This document shows, piece after piece, positions 41,411 to 50,277 of a stretch of DNA of 64,000 bases. Numbering within the stretch: position 1 is the stretch's first letter; the number at the start of each line of letters is the position of its first letter. The stretch lies in the NCBI RefSeq assembly GCF_019733355.1, contig NZ_JAIHLQ010000018.1, forward strand, positions 85,175 to 149,174, given 5' to 3'. The translations under genes were made by a program, and so were the position numbers. A model generated the notes under the pieces. The model was given only the letters and a program-made list of their open reading frames with translations, was not told where the DNA came from and made no database searches. The stretch comes from Pseudomonas baetica. Lineage in GTDB: Bacteria; Pseudomonadota; Gammaproteobacteria; Pseudomonadales; Pseudomonadaceae.

Positions 41411-42232
41411 TTATTCGGCTCGGGCTCGCACGTGGATCGCGGCGAACGGCTCATTCTGCACCAGCTCGACCAAGGATTCCTTGACCAGTTCAAGGATCGC
41501 CATAAAGGTCACCACCACACCGAGGCGACCTTCTTCAGCGGTAAACAGCTCGACGAACGGCACGAAGCCGCCGCCCTTGAGCCGTTCCAGCACATCGCTC
41601 ATGCGCTCGCGGGTCGACAGGGCCTCGCGGCTGACCTGATGGCTTTCAAACATGTCGCCACGGCGCAAGACTTCGGCCATGCACATGAGGATTTCTTCGA
41701 GTGCCACATCGGGCAACAGCTTGCGCGCCCGAGCCTGCGGGGCGTCGAGCTTGGGCACCACGACATCGCGACCAACCCGGCTCAAGCCGTCGATGCCTTC
41801 GGCGGCAGCCTTGAAGCGCTCGTACTCCTGCAAGCGGCGGATCAGTTCGGCACGCGGGTCGTCTTCTTCGTCTTCGACGGTCTCGGCCCGTGGCAGGAGC
41901 ATGCGCGACTTGATCTCGGCGAGCATCGCGGCCATCACCAGATACTCGGCGGCCAGTTCCAGGCGCACCGACTGCATCAACTCGACATAGCCCATGTACT
42001 GACGGGTGATTTCCGCCACCGGGATGTCGAGGATGTTGATGTTCTGTTTGCGGATCAGATACAGCAGCAGGTCGAGGGGGCCTTCAAAGGCTTCAAGGAA
42101 CACTTCCAGCGCATCTGGCGGGATGTAAAGGTCCAGCGGCATTTCCATGACCGCTTGGCCATAGACCATGGCAAACGGCAGTTCCTGCTGGGCGCCGGCC
42201 TGGGGATCGACAACGGTTTGCACTGCAGACAT
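41411..42232 (-). CDS. scpA: ScpA, segregation and condensation protein A (kleisin)
   Basis: A 273-residue kleisin. FEGPLDLLLYLIRKQNINI near residue 50 is the family signature, and the C terminus (FVPFVELFTAEEGRLGVVVTF, in parts) is the Smc-head-binding winged helix. It bridges the Smc dimer for chromosome condensation. Its ATG directly follows the stop of the YciO/Sua5 gene, so the two are co-transcribed. Confidence 0.94.
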   Translation of the reverse strand: MSAVQTVVDPQAGAQQELPFAMVYGQAVMEMPLDLYIPPDALEVFLEAFEGPLDLLLYLIRKQNINILDIPVAEITRQYMGYVELMQSVRLELAAEYLVMAAMLAEIKSRMLLPRAETVEDEEDDPRAELIRRLQEYERFKAAAEGIDGLSRVGRDVVVPKLDAPQARARKLLPDVALEEILMCMAEVLRRGDMFESHQVSREALSTRERMSDVLERLKGGGFVPFVELFTAEEGRLGVVVTFMAILELVKESLVELVQNEPFAAIHVRARAE

Positions 42233-42862
42233 TCAGGCCTCGACCATGAACGGCGCGGGATCGCCGCAACCGACGCGGATCACTTCCGGATCGTCGCCGG
42301 TCAGGTCGATCACGGTGGAGGCCTTGATGCCGCCGAAACCGCCGTCGATGATCAGGTCCACTTGATGTTCCAGTAACTGACGCATTTCGTACGGATCGCT
42401 GAGCGGATCTTCATCGCCAGGCATGATCAGGGTCACGCTCATCAACGGCTCGCCCAGTTCGGCCAGCAGCGCCAGCGCAATCGGTTGGCTCGGTACGCGC
42501 AGGCCGATGGTGCGTTTCTTCGGATGCAGCAGCAGCCGGGGCACCTCACGGGTGGCGTTGAGAATGAAGGTGTAGGGGCCCGGCAAGTGCGCCTTGAGAA
42601 TACGGAAAATGCCAGTGTCGATCTTGGCATAGTTGCCCAGTTGCGACAGATCGCTGCAGATCAGTGCGAAGTTGTGCTTTTCGTCAAGCTGGCGCAGGCG
42701 TCGAACGCGCTCAATGGCGGTTTTGTCGCCAATTCGGCAACCGATCGCGTAGGAAGAGTCCGTGGGATAAATCACCACCCCGCCTTTGCGGATGATCTCG
42801 ACCGCCTGTTTGATCAGGCGCGCTTGCGGGTTTTCCGGATGTATCTGGAAAAATTGACTCAC
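42233..42862 (-). CDS. YciO/Sua5/YrdC-family protein (threonylcarbamoyl-AMP synthase-like)
   Basis: A 209-residue protein of the YrdC superfamily. GGVVIYPTDSSYAIGC and PGPYTFIL are the family blocks. The YciO branch fits better than TsaC by its neighbours (PHP gene, yciB, yciI). TsaC makes threonylcarbamoyl-AMP for tRNA t6A; YciO can do so weakly and its main role is unsettled. The start is a GTG after AGGTAGAGAAT; a longer open frame overlaps the PHP gene and is not used. Confidence 0.85.
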   Translation of the reverse strand: MSQFFQIHPENPQARLIKQAVEIIRKGGVVIYPTDSSYAIGCRIGDKTAIERVRRLRQLDEKHNFALICSDLSQLGNYAKIDTGIFRILKAHLPGPYTFILNATREVPRLLLHPKKRTIGLRVPSQPIALALLAELGEPLMSVTLIMPGDEDPLSDPYEMRQLLEHQVDLIIDGGFGGIKASTVIDLTGDDPEVIRVGCGDPAPFMVEA

Positions 42863-42875
42863 ATTCTCTACCTGT

Positions 42876-43739
42876 TCAGACGGCGGCAATAACTGTGTCA
42901 TGTTTGAACCGACACCACAGGGGTGGAAGGTCCTCGGGAACCGGCCGGTACTGGCCGATCTCGGACCAGCCACCAGGGCCATGGAAGTCACTGCCAGCGC
43001 TGACCAGCAGACCGAACTCACGGGCAAGGATAGCCAGGCTGCCTACCTGTTCCGCAGGCTGATGGCCATTGACCACCTCAATCGCATGCCCGCCCGCTTG
43101 AATATAGTCGGCAATCAGCTTTCGGCGCTTGCTACGGGTGAAATCGTAGTGCCATGGATGCGCCAGGCTGACCCAGGCTCCGGCAGCACGCAGGGTGCCG
43201 ACGGTGTCTTCCAGCGTTGGCCAGTGTTGCTTGACGTCACCCAGCTTGCCGGCGCCGAGCCACTTGCGAAATGCCTCGGCGCGATCCTTTACGAAACCTT
43301 CACGCACCATCCAGTCAGCAAAATGCGGACGGGCCGGTGCGTTGCCGCTGTCGCCGAGTTCCTGTTGGATCTGTCGGGCGCCATCGAGGGCGCCAGGCAT
43401 CCCCTTGAGAGCAAGCTTGCGGCTTATTTCTTCCGACCGCAGCCAGCGGCCATCGTGCAATCTGGCGATGGCCTCGACCAGTGGAGCGGCGTTGACGTCG
43501 AAACCGTAGCCCAACACATGGATGGTCGCACCGCCCCAAGTGCAGGAGAGTTCGACGCCGTTGACCAGTTGCATCCCCAACTCGTTGGCGGCCGCGCGTG
43601 CTTCGGCGAGGCCTTCGAGGGTGTCGTGATCGGTCAACGCCAGGACTCGCACGCCGTTTTCGAATGCACGCGCAACCAGAACCGCTGGCGCCAATGCGCC
43701 ATCGGAGGCCGTGCTATGGCAGTGCAAATCAACATTCAC
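42876..43739 (-). CDS. PHP-domain phosphoesterase (RNase AM / TrpH-like)
   Basis: A 287-residue PHP protein starting VNVDLHCHSTASDG, which holds the first metal ligands (His6, His8). Later blocks ALTDHDTLEG and SAGSDFHGPG complete the site. E. coli TrpH/RnaAM hydrolyses 3',5'-bisphosphonucleotides and trims 5' ends of RNA. The GTG start at 43739 puts the metal motif at the N terminus; a TTG six codons upstream is less likely. Divergent from yciB. Confidence 0.85.
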   Translation of the reverse strand: MNVDLHCHSTASDGALAPAVLVARAFENGVRVLALTDHDTLEGLAEARAAANELGMQLVNGVELSCTWGGATIHVLGYGFDVNAAPLVEAIARLHDGRWLRSEEISRKLALKGMPGALDGARQIQQELGDSGNAPARPHFADWMVREGFVKDRAEAFRKWLGAGKLGDVKQHWPTLEDTVGTLRAAGAWVSLAHPWHYDFTRSKRRKLIADYIQAGGHAIEVVNGHQPAEQVGSLAILAREFGLLVSAGSDFHGPGGWSEIGQYRPVPEDLPPLWCRFKHDTVIAAV

Positions 43740-43826
43740 GGGGAGTTGTAACCTCAAATCAGCTGGCGCTATCGCGCGCCCATATGTTTGTTATTATGCC
43801 GCCACATCCAGCTTCTGGCTCTCACT

Positions 43827-44423
43827 GTGAAACAATTCATCGATTTCATCCCGCTTCTGCTGTTCTTCATCGTTTACAAACTCGATCCGCGGGTCGTCGA
43901 CATCGCTGGTCATGAAGTCACTGTAGGCGGCATTTACAGCGCCACCGCGATGCTGATCGTCAGCTCTCTGGTGGTATACGGCGTGCTTTTCATCAAACAG
44001 CGCAAGCTGGAAAAGAGCCAATGGCTGACCCTGATCGCCTGCCTCGTGTTCGGCAGCCTGACCCTGGCCTTCCACAGCGAAACCGTCCTCAAATGGAAAG
44101 CTCCGGTGGTCAACTGGCTGTTCGCTATCGCCTTCATCGGCAGCCACTTCATCGGTGATAGCCTGCTGATCAAACGCATCATGGGCCACGCGCTGACCCT
44201 GCCGGAACCGATCTGGACCCGCCTGAACATCGCATGGATCGTCTTTTTCCTGTTCTGCGGGGCCGCCAACCTGTTCGTCGCCTTTACCTTCCAGAGCATC
44301 TGGGTGGACTTCAAGGTGTTCGGCAGCCTGGGCATGACCTTGGTGTTCCTGCTCGCACAAGTTATTTACCTGTCCCGTCATATGCACGACACCGATACCA
44401 CAACACCAAAAACCGAGGACTGA
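43827..44423 (+). CDS. yciB: YciB, inner-membrane septation protein A
   Basis: A 198-residue membrane protein with about five or six spans. VKQFIDFIPLLLFFIVYK at the start and SHFIGDSLLIKRIMGHAL mid-way are typical of YciB/IspZ. It takes part in envelope and septum maintenance. The GTG start is set by homology. It is followed after one base by yciI. Confidence 0.93.
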   Translation: MKQFIDFIPLLLFFIVYKLDPRVVDIAGHEVTVGGIYSATAMLIVSSLVVYGVLFIKQRKLEKSQWLTLIACLVFGSLTLAFHSETVLKWKAPVVNWLFAIAFIGSHFIGDSLLIKRIMGHALTLPEPIWTRLNIAWIVFFLFCGAANLFVAFTFQSIWVDFKVFGSLGMTLVFLLAQVIYLSRHMHDTDTTTPKTED

Positions 44424-44424
44424 C

Positions 44425-44724
44425 ATGCTCTACGCAATCATTGCCACCGACGTCGCCAACTCTCTTGAAGCTCGCCTGGCCGCGCGCCCTGCGCACCTGG
44501 AGCGCCTGCAAGTGCTCAAGGGCGAAGGCCGTATCGTATTGGCCGGCCCGCACCCGGCAGTCGACAGCAATGATCCGGGCGCAGCGGGTTTCACCGGTAG
44601 CCTGATCGTCGCCGAATTCGACTCCCTGAGCGCCGCCCAAGCCTGGGCTGATGCCGATCCGTATATCGCCGCCGGCGTCTACGCCAGTGTGATCGTCAAG
44701 CCGTTCAAGCAAGTCCTCCCGTAG
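44425..44724 (+). CDS. YciI family protein
   Basis: A 99-residue ferredoxin-like protein with the family's conserved His24 (RPAHLERL) and Asp in WADADPY (residues 74-80). These form the proposed active-site pair of YciI. The enzymatic role is unknown. GAGGACTGAC precedes the ATG; translation is coupled to yciB. Ends at a hairpin terminator. Confidence 0.9.
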   Translation: MLYAIIATDVANSLEARLAARPAHLERLQVLKGEGRIVLAGPHPAVDSNDPGAAGFTGSLIVAEFDSLSAAQAWADADPYIAAGVYASVIVKPFKQVLP

Positions 44725-44736
44725 TTCTTCCCCCCA

Positions 44737-44768
44737 CGCGATGAACCTTGTCGGTTCATCGCGTTCTC
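44737..44768 (+). terminator. Hairpin terminator after yciI
   Basis: CGCGATGAACC (44737-44747) and GGTTCATCGCG (44753-44763) form a perfect 11-base stem with a TTGTC loop, followed by TTCTC. The T-run is poor, so efficiency is uncertain. Confidence 0.62.
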
Positions 44769-44835
44769 AATCGCTCATTATTCTCGTTCGTCTGCCGACA
44801 ACCTGCCCAATATCCATTTGGAAACAGGTGTCGCG

Positions 44836-45246
44836 ATGCGCAAGGGTCCGTTGTGTCTGATGTGGGTCACGTTGTCGATCATGGCGCCCGCCCATGGTGA
44901 GGAAACCACCGAAGGCGGCAGCTCCACGCCATTATCGTTAAGTGCTGGCAGCCAGATCACCGAGTTGCAACAGCGCCTCAAGGCCAGCGAGCAACAGCGA
45001 GAAATACTGAGCAAACAACTGCAAAATGCCGACAACGAACGTGAAAGCGCTCAGCTCGCCCGGTTGCGCCAGGAGAATCAGCGCCTCAAGCTGCAACTCA
45101 GGGAAGCCCAGGCCAGCCCACTGCCGCGCATGCTGACCGAGCAGCAGCAGTGGTTCATTACGGGAGGGGGGGTAGCGCTATTGGCCCTGCTCTGCGGTAT
45201 CTTTGCCAGTGGTGCAAGCCGAAAACGTCGGCAATGGCTAAATTGA
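44836..45246 (+). CDS. Membrane-anchored coiled-coil protein of unknown function
   Basis: A 136-residue protein: N-terminal signal or anchor (LCLMWVTLSIMAPAHG), a coiled coil (about 40-95, with QLQNADNERESAQLARLRQ), one membrane span (about 108-125, ITGGGVALLALLCGIFA) and a basic cytoplasmic tail. It recalls the C-terminal half of YgiM-type proteins without their SH3 domain. The ATG at 44836 follows AGGTGTCGCG. It ends seven bases before the response regulator gene, so it may belong to that stress locus. Confidence 0.7.
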   Translation: MRKGPLCLMWVTLSIMAPAHGEETTEGGSSTPLSLSAGSQITELQQRLKASEQQREILSKQLQNADNERESAQLARLRQENQRLKLQLREAQASPLPRMLTEQQQWFITGGGVALLALLCGIFASGASRKRRQWLN

Positions 45247-45253
45247 GTGAGTC

Positions 45254-45931
45254 ATGAGCGAGCTGTTACTTATTGATGATGACCAGGAACTGTGCGAGCT
45301 CCTGAGCAGTTGGCTGAGCCAGGAAGGCTTCCAGGTTCGTGCCTGCCACGATGGCCAGAGCGCCCGCAAGGCCTTGGCCGAAACCGCCCCGGCGGCGGTG
45401 GTGCTGGACGTGATGTTGCCCGATGGCAGCGGTCTGGAATTGCTCAAACAACTGCGCAACGATCACGCTGATCTGCCGGTCTTGATGCTCTCGGCCAGAG
45501 GCGAGCCGCTGGATCGCATCCTCGGCCTGGAACTGGGCGCCGACGATTACCTGGCCAAACCCTGCGACCCGCGCGAACTGACCGCCCGCTTGCGCGCCGT
45601 GCTGCGCCGCAGTCACCCGGCCGCCGTGTCGACTCAGCTTGAGCTGGGCGACCTGAGCTTCAGCCCGGTGCGTGGCGTGGTCAGCATCGACGAGAAAGAA
45701 CTGACCCTTACCGTCTCCGAAAGCCGCTTGCTCGAAGCCTTGCTCAAGCAGCCCGGCGAACCGCTGGACAAACAGGAACTGGCGCAACTGGCCCTCGGCC
45801 GCAAGCTGACCCTGTACGACCGCAGCCTCGACATGCACGTCAGCAACCTGCGCAAAAAGATCGGCCCGCACCCCGACGGCCGCCCGCGGATCGTGGCCCT
45901 GCGTAGCCGCGGTTACTACTACAGCCTGTAG
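45254..45931 (+). CDS. OmpR-family response regulator, CpxR-like
   Basis: A 225-residue two-component regulator. The receiver domain has the acidic pocket LLIDDDQE, phosphoacceptor Asp52 (VVLDVMLPDGSG) and Lys in DYLAKPCDP. The C-terminal winged helix ends DMHVSNLRKKIGPHPDGRPRI. With the Spy/CpxP-like gene and the kinase that follow, it looks like the regulator of an envelope-stress system. Confidence 0.9.
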   Translation: MSELLLIDDDQELCELLSSWLSQEGFQVRACHDGQSARKALAETAPAAVVLDVMLPDGSGLELLKQLRNDHADLPVLMLSARGEPLDRILGLELGADDYLAKPCDPRELTARLRAVLRRSHPAAVSTQLELGDLSFSPVRGVVSIDEKELTLTVSESRLLEALLKQPGEPLDKQELAQLALGRKLTLYDRSLDMHVSNLRKKIGPHPDGRPRIVALRSRGYYYSL

Positions 45932-46056
45932 GTTTTGTCAGGTCAGCGCGAAAGCGACTTTACCCAAGCTTTACGTAGCGCTGACCGCCGCTGACCTTGA
46001 TCTCCGTAATCTGAACTCATCCGGAACGTACCGGGAACGAGACAAGGAGATACACC

Positions 46057-46506
46057 ATGCGCAAGACTCTTATCGCTCTGATGTTCGCTGCCGCTCTGCC
46101 AACTGTCGCCATGGCCATGCCGCAAGACGGTGGCCCGATGGGGGGGCCGCTCGATGGCCCACGCCACGGCGGTCAGATGCACGGCATGCACGGCAAGGGC
46201 CCGTACAGCCAACTCGACCTGTCCCGCGAACAGCGCGAGCAGATCCGCAAGATCATGGGCGAGCAGATGCACGAGCGTAAGCAAGTGGTCGACAAGTACC
46301 TGGAAAAACTCTCGCCGGCTGACCAGAAAGCCATGAAGGACGAAATGGCGGCCAACCACAAGAAAGCCGAATCCGACGTCCGCGCGGTGTTGAAACCGGA
46401 TCAACAGAAGAAATTCGACGAAATCCAGAAGAAACAGGCCGAACGTCGCGCAGAATGGGCCGAATTCAAGGCCTGGAAAGCGCAACAGCCGCAAAAGGCG
46501 CAATAA
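46057..46506 (+). CDS. Spy/CpxP-family periplasmic protein
   Basis: A 149-residue periplasmic protein with a 20-residue signal peptide (MRKTLIALMFAAALPTVAMA). The mature part begins with a Met/His/Gly-rich stretch and continues as charged helices (LDLSREQREQIRKIMGEQ, later VLKPDQQKKFDEIQ) with LTxxQ-like repeats. Spy and CpxP are chaperones and dampers of the Cpx pathway. The position between regulator and kinase fits. GACAAGGAGATACACC precedes the ATG. Confidence 0.87.
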   Translation: MRKTLIALMFAAALPTVAMAMPQDGGPMGGPLDGPRHGGQMHGMHGKGPYSQLDLSREQREQIRKIMGEQMHERKQVVDKYLEKLSPADQKAMKDEMAANHKKAESDVRAVLKPDQQKKFDEIQKKQAERRAEWAEFKAWKAQQPQKAQ

Positions 46507-46522
46507 TGCAGTAACCCACGAT

Positions 46523-46542
46523 CCGACGGCCAACACCGTCGG
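46523..46542 (+). terminator. Possible terminator after the Spy-like gene
   Basis: CCGACGG and CCGTCGG pair around CCAACA, followed by GTCTGTTG. A short stem with a weak T-run, 17 bases past the stop. Confidence 0.42.
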
Positions 46543-46562
46543 GTCTGTTGCCACTCAATTCA

Positions 46563-46656
46563 AATGTGGGAGCGGGCTTGCTCGCAAAGAGGCGTATCAG
46601 TCGACATCCTCAGTGACTGATCCACCGTATTCGCGAGCAAGCCCGCTCCCACATGG
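46563..46656. repeat. REPIN inside the Cpx-like locus
   Basis: ATGTGGGAGCGGGCTTGCTC and its inverted partner (GAGCAAGCCCGCTCCCACAT) flank about 45 bases. It lies between the Spy-like gene and the kinase gene, 28 bases before the kinase GTG. Confidence 0.93.
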
Positions 46657-46683
46657 GCATTGCGTCTGTTCTGAGGATTTTCT

Positions 46684-48024
46684 GTGCGTTCATTGTTCTG
46701 GCGTATTCTCGCGAGCTTCTGGCTGGCCATCGCACTGGTTGCCGGGCTTTCCATTCTGCTGGGGCACATGCTCAATCAGGACGCGTGGATCCTCAGTCGT
46801 CATCCCGGGCTCAGTACCCTCGCCGCTGAATGGACGCAGAGCTACGAAGCCCAAGGCGAAGACGCCGCCCAGAAGATCCTCGAACAGCGCAAACGTCAGT
46901 ACCACATCGACGTTCAGGTGCTGAACGAGACCGGCGACCCAGTGGTGCGCGGCACATTCCCCCGCCGCGCAGCCGCTTTCGAAGCCCGGCAAAACAACGA
47001 TGACCGGCGCCTGCCATGGCGACGTCTGACCGACGAATTCACCAGTGACAAGACCGGTGACACCTACCTGTTCATCTACCGCATTCCACACCCGGAACTC
47101 GATGCCTGGCACCGCGAAAGCCTGCTCTGGCCCCTGAGCGCGCTGGGTATCGCGTTGGTAGTGCTGACCCTGTTCAGCCTGTTGGTGACCTTCTCCATCA
47201 CCCGTCCGCTCAGCCGTTTGCGCGTCGCGGTGCATGATCTGGGGCAGACCACCTATCAACAAAACAGCCTTGCCAAACTGGCCAACCGTCGTGACGAGTT
47301 CGGCGTACTCGCCACTGACTTCAACCGCATGGGCGCGCGCCTGCAAAGCTTGATCGGCAGTCAGCGCCAATTGCTGCGCGATGTGTCCCACGAACTGCGC
47401 TCACCGCTGGCACGGCTGCGCATTGCGCTGGCACTGGCTGAGCGGGCCAATCCTGAGGAACGCGAGAAACTCTGGCCACGCCTGACCCGCGAGTGTGATC
47501 GGCTGGAAGCGTTGATCAGTGAAATCCTGGTACTCGCACGGGTCGATGCCGACAACGCCAGCGCTGAAGACGTCGACCTGAATGCACTGCTTGGCACCCT
47601 GTACAAGGATGCGCAACTCAGCTCGCCAGAGCAGACCGTACGCCTTGACGCCGAACCACAACTCAACCTCAAAGGCTGGCCAACCATGATCGAACGCGCC
47701 GTCGATAACCTGCTGCGCAACGCGCAACGGTTCAACCCGGTGGGTCAGCCGATCGAGATGCAGGCCTCGCGTCAGGGCGAGCGGATGGTGGTGAGTGTGC
47801 GTGATCACGGGCCGGGGGTGCAGGCCGAGCATTTAACTCAATTGGGTGAGCCGTTTTATCGAGCGCCGGGGCAGACGGCGGCGGGACATGGATTAGGGTT
47901 GGCGATTGCCAAACGTGCAGCGGAGCGCCATGGCGGGAGTCTGACCCTGGCCAACCATCCTGAGGGCGGGTTTATTGCTAGCCTGGAATTGCCGTTGGTG
48001 CCGGGAGCCGTGGTGCAACCCTGA
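46684..48024 (+). CDS. Sensor histidine kinase, CpxA-like
   Basis: A 446-residue inner-membrane kinase. Membrane span 1 is at about 8-28, a periplasmic sensor follows (29-146), span 2 is at 147-171, then HAMP, a dimerisation domain with the phosphoacceptor His236 (RDVSHELRSPLARL) and an ATPase domain (NLLRNAQRFNP; DHGPGV; GHGLGLAIAKR). The start is a GTG after GAGGATTTTCT. It should phosphorylate the regulator encoded at 45254-45931. Confidence 0.92.
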   Translation: MRSLFWRILASFWLAIALVAGLSILLGHMLNQDAWILSRHPGLSTLAAEWTQSYEAQGEDAAQKILEQRKRQYHIDVQVLNETGDPVVRGTFPRRAAAFEARQNNDDRRLPWRRLTDEFTSDKTGDTYLFIYRIPHPELDAWHRESLLWPLSALGIALVVLTLFSLLVTFSITRPLSRLRVAVHDLGQTTYQQNSLAKLANRRDEFGVLATDFNRMGARLQSLIGSQRQLLRDVSHELRSPLARLRIALALAERANPEEREKLWPRLTRECDRLEALISEILVLARVDADNASAEDVDLNALLGTLYKDAQLSSPEQTVRLDAEPQLNLKGWPTMIERAVDNLLRNAQRFNPVGQPIEMQASRQGERMVVSVRDHGPGVQAEHLTQLGEPFYRAPGQTAAGHGLGLAIAKRAAERHGGSLTLANHPEGGFIASLELPLVPGAVVQP

Positions 48025-48030
48025 TCAAAA

Positions 48031-48120
48031 CGGTGGGCGGGCTTGCTCGCGAAGGCGTCAGGTCATTCAACAACGATGTTGAATGACACACCGCTTTCGC
48101 GAGCAAGCCCTCTCCCACAT
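48031..48120. repeat. REPIN after the kinase gene
   Basis: GGTGGGCGGGCTTGCTCGCG and the inverted CGCGAGCAAGCCCTCTCCCA flank about 45 bases. It lies between the kinase gene and the converging nitroreductase gene. Confidence 0.88.
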
Positions 48121-48134
48121 TGGCTTTCGGGATG

Positions 48135-48701
48135 TCAGACATTGCCCGGCCAGGCGCTGACGAACTGCGCCAGATCTACCTTCTCAGCCACGCGCGGCTC
48201 TTTCTGCGGTGTGCCAAGGTACAGGAACGCAATCACCTCCTCCCCCTCAGCCAGACCCAGGCCTTGGGCGACGTGTTTCGAATACGCCAGATCGCCCGTA
48301 CGCCACACCGCACCAATCCCTTGCGCGTACGCCGCCAGCAAAATCCCGTGAGCCGCGCACCCCGCCGCCAGCATCTGCTCGGCCTTGGGATACTTGATGT
48401 GCGCCTGCAACTTCGCGATCACCACAACCACCAGCGGCGCACGCAGCGGGCCATTGCGCGCCTTGTCGATCATCGCGTCAGTGACTTCGCCTTCCTGCAT
48501 TCGCGCAGCCTCGGCCAGCAATTCGCCCATCTGCTCGCGCGCCGCGCCTTCGACCGTCAGAAAGCGATACGGCTGCAAGTGCCCGTGATCCGGTGCACGC
48601 AGAGCGGCGCCAAACAGGGCTTCTCGCTGCTGCGCAGTCGGGGCCGGTTCGACCAGTCGTGGAACGGAAACACGGTTGAGCAAAGCGTCGAGAGCCTGCA
48701 T
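48135..48701 (-). CDS. Nitroreductase family protein, YdjA-like
   Basis: A 188-residue FMN-dependent NAD(P)H oxidoreductase. The N-terminal block RAPDHGHLQPYRFLTVEG and the central AEQMLAAGCAAHGILLAAYAQG (in parts) match E. coli YdjA, the smallest nitroreductases. These act as homodimers on nitro or quinone compounds; the natural substrate is unknown. Confidence 0.88.
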   Translation of the reverse strand: MQALDALLNRVSVPRLVEPAPTAQQREALFGAALRAPDHGHLQPYRFLTVEGAAREQMGELLAEAARMQEGEVTDAMIDKARNGPLRAPLVVVVIAKLQAHIKYPKAEQMLAAGCAAHGILLAAYAQGIGAVWRTGDLAYSKHVAQGLGLAEGEEVIAFLYLGTPQKEPRVAEKVDLAQFVSAWPGNV

Positions 48702-48822
48702 CGGCCACCTCCTGAAAAAAATGTGCGGCTATTCTAGCTTCATCTGCCATCGGGATGCCGGTTTACATGCCCTGCCCCGCAGGTAGAATGGCGCCCTTCA
48801 CACTACAGCCCGAGCGGACTTC

Positions 48823-50277
48823 ATGGCGTTGCCGACCTTACGGATCATTGGTTTCATCATCGGCATCTTCCTGATCACGCTGGCCGTTGCCATGGTCGTG
48901 CCCATGGCCACCCTGATGATTTTCGAACGCACCAGCGACCTGCCGTCGTTCCTCTGGGCGAGCATGATCACCTTCGTCGCCGGCCTTGCGCTGGTGATTC
49001 CCGGCAGGCCGGAACACATTCATCTGCGTCCGAGGGACATGTACCTGCTGACCGTCAGCAGTTGGCTGGTGGTGTGCATCTTCGCTGCGCTGCCGTTTCT
49101 GCTGACGCAGCACATCAGCTATACCGACACGTTTTTCGAAAGCATGTCCGGCATCACCGCCACCGGCGCGACCGTGCTTAGCGGCCTGGACACCATGTCT
49201 CCCGGCATCCTGATATGGCGCTCGCTGCTGCACTGGCTCGGCGGTATCGGCTTCATTGGTATGGCGGTAGCGATTCTGCCGCTGCTACGCATCGGTGGCA
49301 TGCGGCTGTTCCAGACCGAATCCTCGGACCGCTCGGAAAAGGTCATGCCCCGCTCGCACATGGTGGCGCGGTTGATCGTGGCCGCCTACGTCGGCATCAC
49401 CGTTCTCGGCAGCCTGGCGTTATGGTGGGCCGGTATGAGCCCTTTCGATGCGATCAACCATGCCATGTCGGCGATCTCGACAGGTGGGTTCTCGACCTCC
49501 GATCAATCCTTGGCGAAATGGACGCAACCCGCCGTTCATTGGGTCGTGGTGGTGATCATGATCCTCGGCAGTCTGCCGTTCACCCTATATGTGGCGACAT
49601 TGCGCGGCAACCGCCGGGCACTGATCAAGGATCAGCAGGTGCAAGGTTTGCTCGGCATGTTGCTGGTGACCTGGCTGGTGCTCGCGACCTGGTACTGGTG
49701 GACCACCAACCTGCACTGGCTCGACGCATTGCGCCATGTGGCGCTGAACGTGACGTCGGTGGTGACCACCACCGGTTTTGCCCTTGGCGACTACAGCCTG
49801 TGGGGCAACTTCTCGCTGATGCTGTTTTTCTATCTGGGTTTTGTCGGCGGTTGTTCCGGGTCGACGGCGGGCGGGATCAAGATTTTCCGTTTCCAGGTCG
49901 CCTACATTCTGCTCAAGGCCAACCTTAACCAGTTGATTCACCCGCGCGCAGTGATCAAGCAGAAGTACAACGGTCACCGCCTCGACGAAGAAATCGTGCG
50001 TTCGATTCTGACCTTTTCGTTCTTCTTCGCCATCACCATCTGCGTGATCGCCCTGATGCTATCGCTGCTCGGTGTCGACTGGATGACGGCGCTGACCGGC
50101 GCGGCCAGTACCGTGTCCGGCGTTGGCCCGGGCCTTGGCGAAACCATCGGCCCGGCGGGCAACTTTGCGACTTTGCCGGATGCGGCCAAGTGGATTCTTT
50201 CGTTCGGCATGCTGCTTGGCCGACTGGAAATCATTACGGTGTTTGTGCTGTGTATTCCGGCCTTTTGGCGTCACTGA
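48823..50277 (+). CDS. trkH: TrkH-family potassium uptake protein
   Basis: A 484-residue inner-membrane protein with four pore-loop repeats. Filter-like blocks are visible: SGITATGATVL, MSAISTGGFST, NVTSVVTTTGFALG and ASTVSGVGPGLGE. It works with cytosolic TrkA, which is not in the window. Its 3' end overlaps the converging AraC gene by 44 bases. Confidence 0.93.
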   Translation: MALPTLRIIGFIIGIFLITLAVAMVVPMATLMIFERTSDLPSFLWASMITFVAGLALVIPGRPEHIHLRPRDMYLLTVSSWLVVCIFAALPFLLTQHISYTDTFFESMSGITATGATVLSGLDTMSPGILIWRSLLHWLGGIGFIGMAVAILPLLRIGGMRLFQTESSDRSEKVMPRSHMVARLIVAAYVGITVLGSLALWWAGMSPFDAINHAMSAISTGGFSTSDQSLAKWTQPAVHWVVVVIMILGSLPFTLYVATLRGNRRALIKDQQVQGLLGMLLVTWLVLATWYWWTTNLHWLDALRHVALNVTSVVTTTGFALGDYSLWGNFSLMLFFYLGFVGGCSGSTAGGIKIFRFQVAYILLKANLNQLIHPRAVIKQKYNGHRLDEEIVRSILTFSFFFAITICVIALMLSLLGVDWMTALTGAASTVSGVGPGLGETIGPAGNFATLPDAAKWILSFGMLLGRLEIITVFVLCIPAFWRH

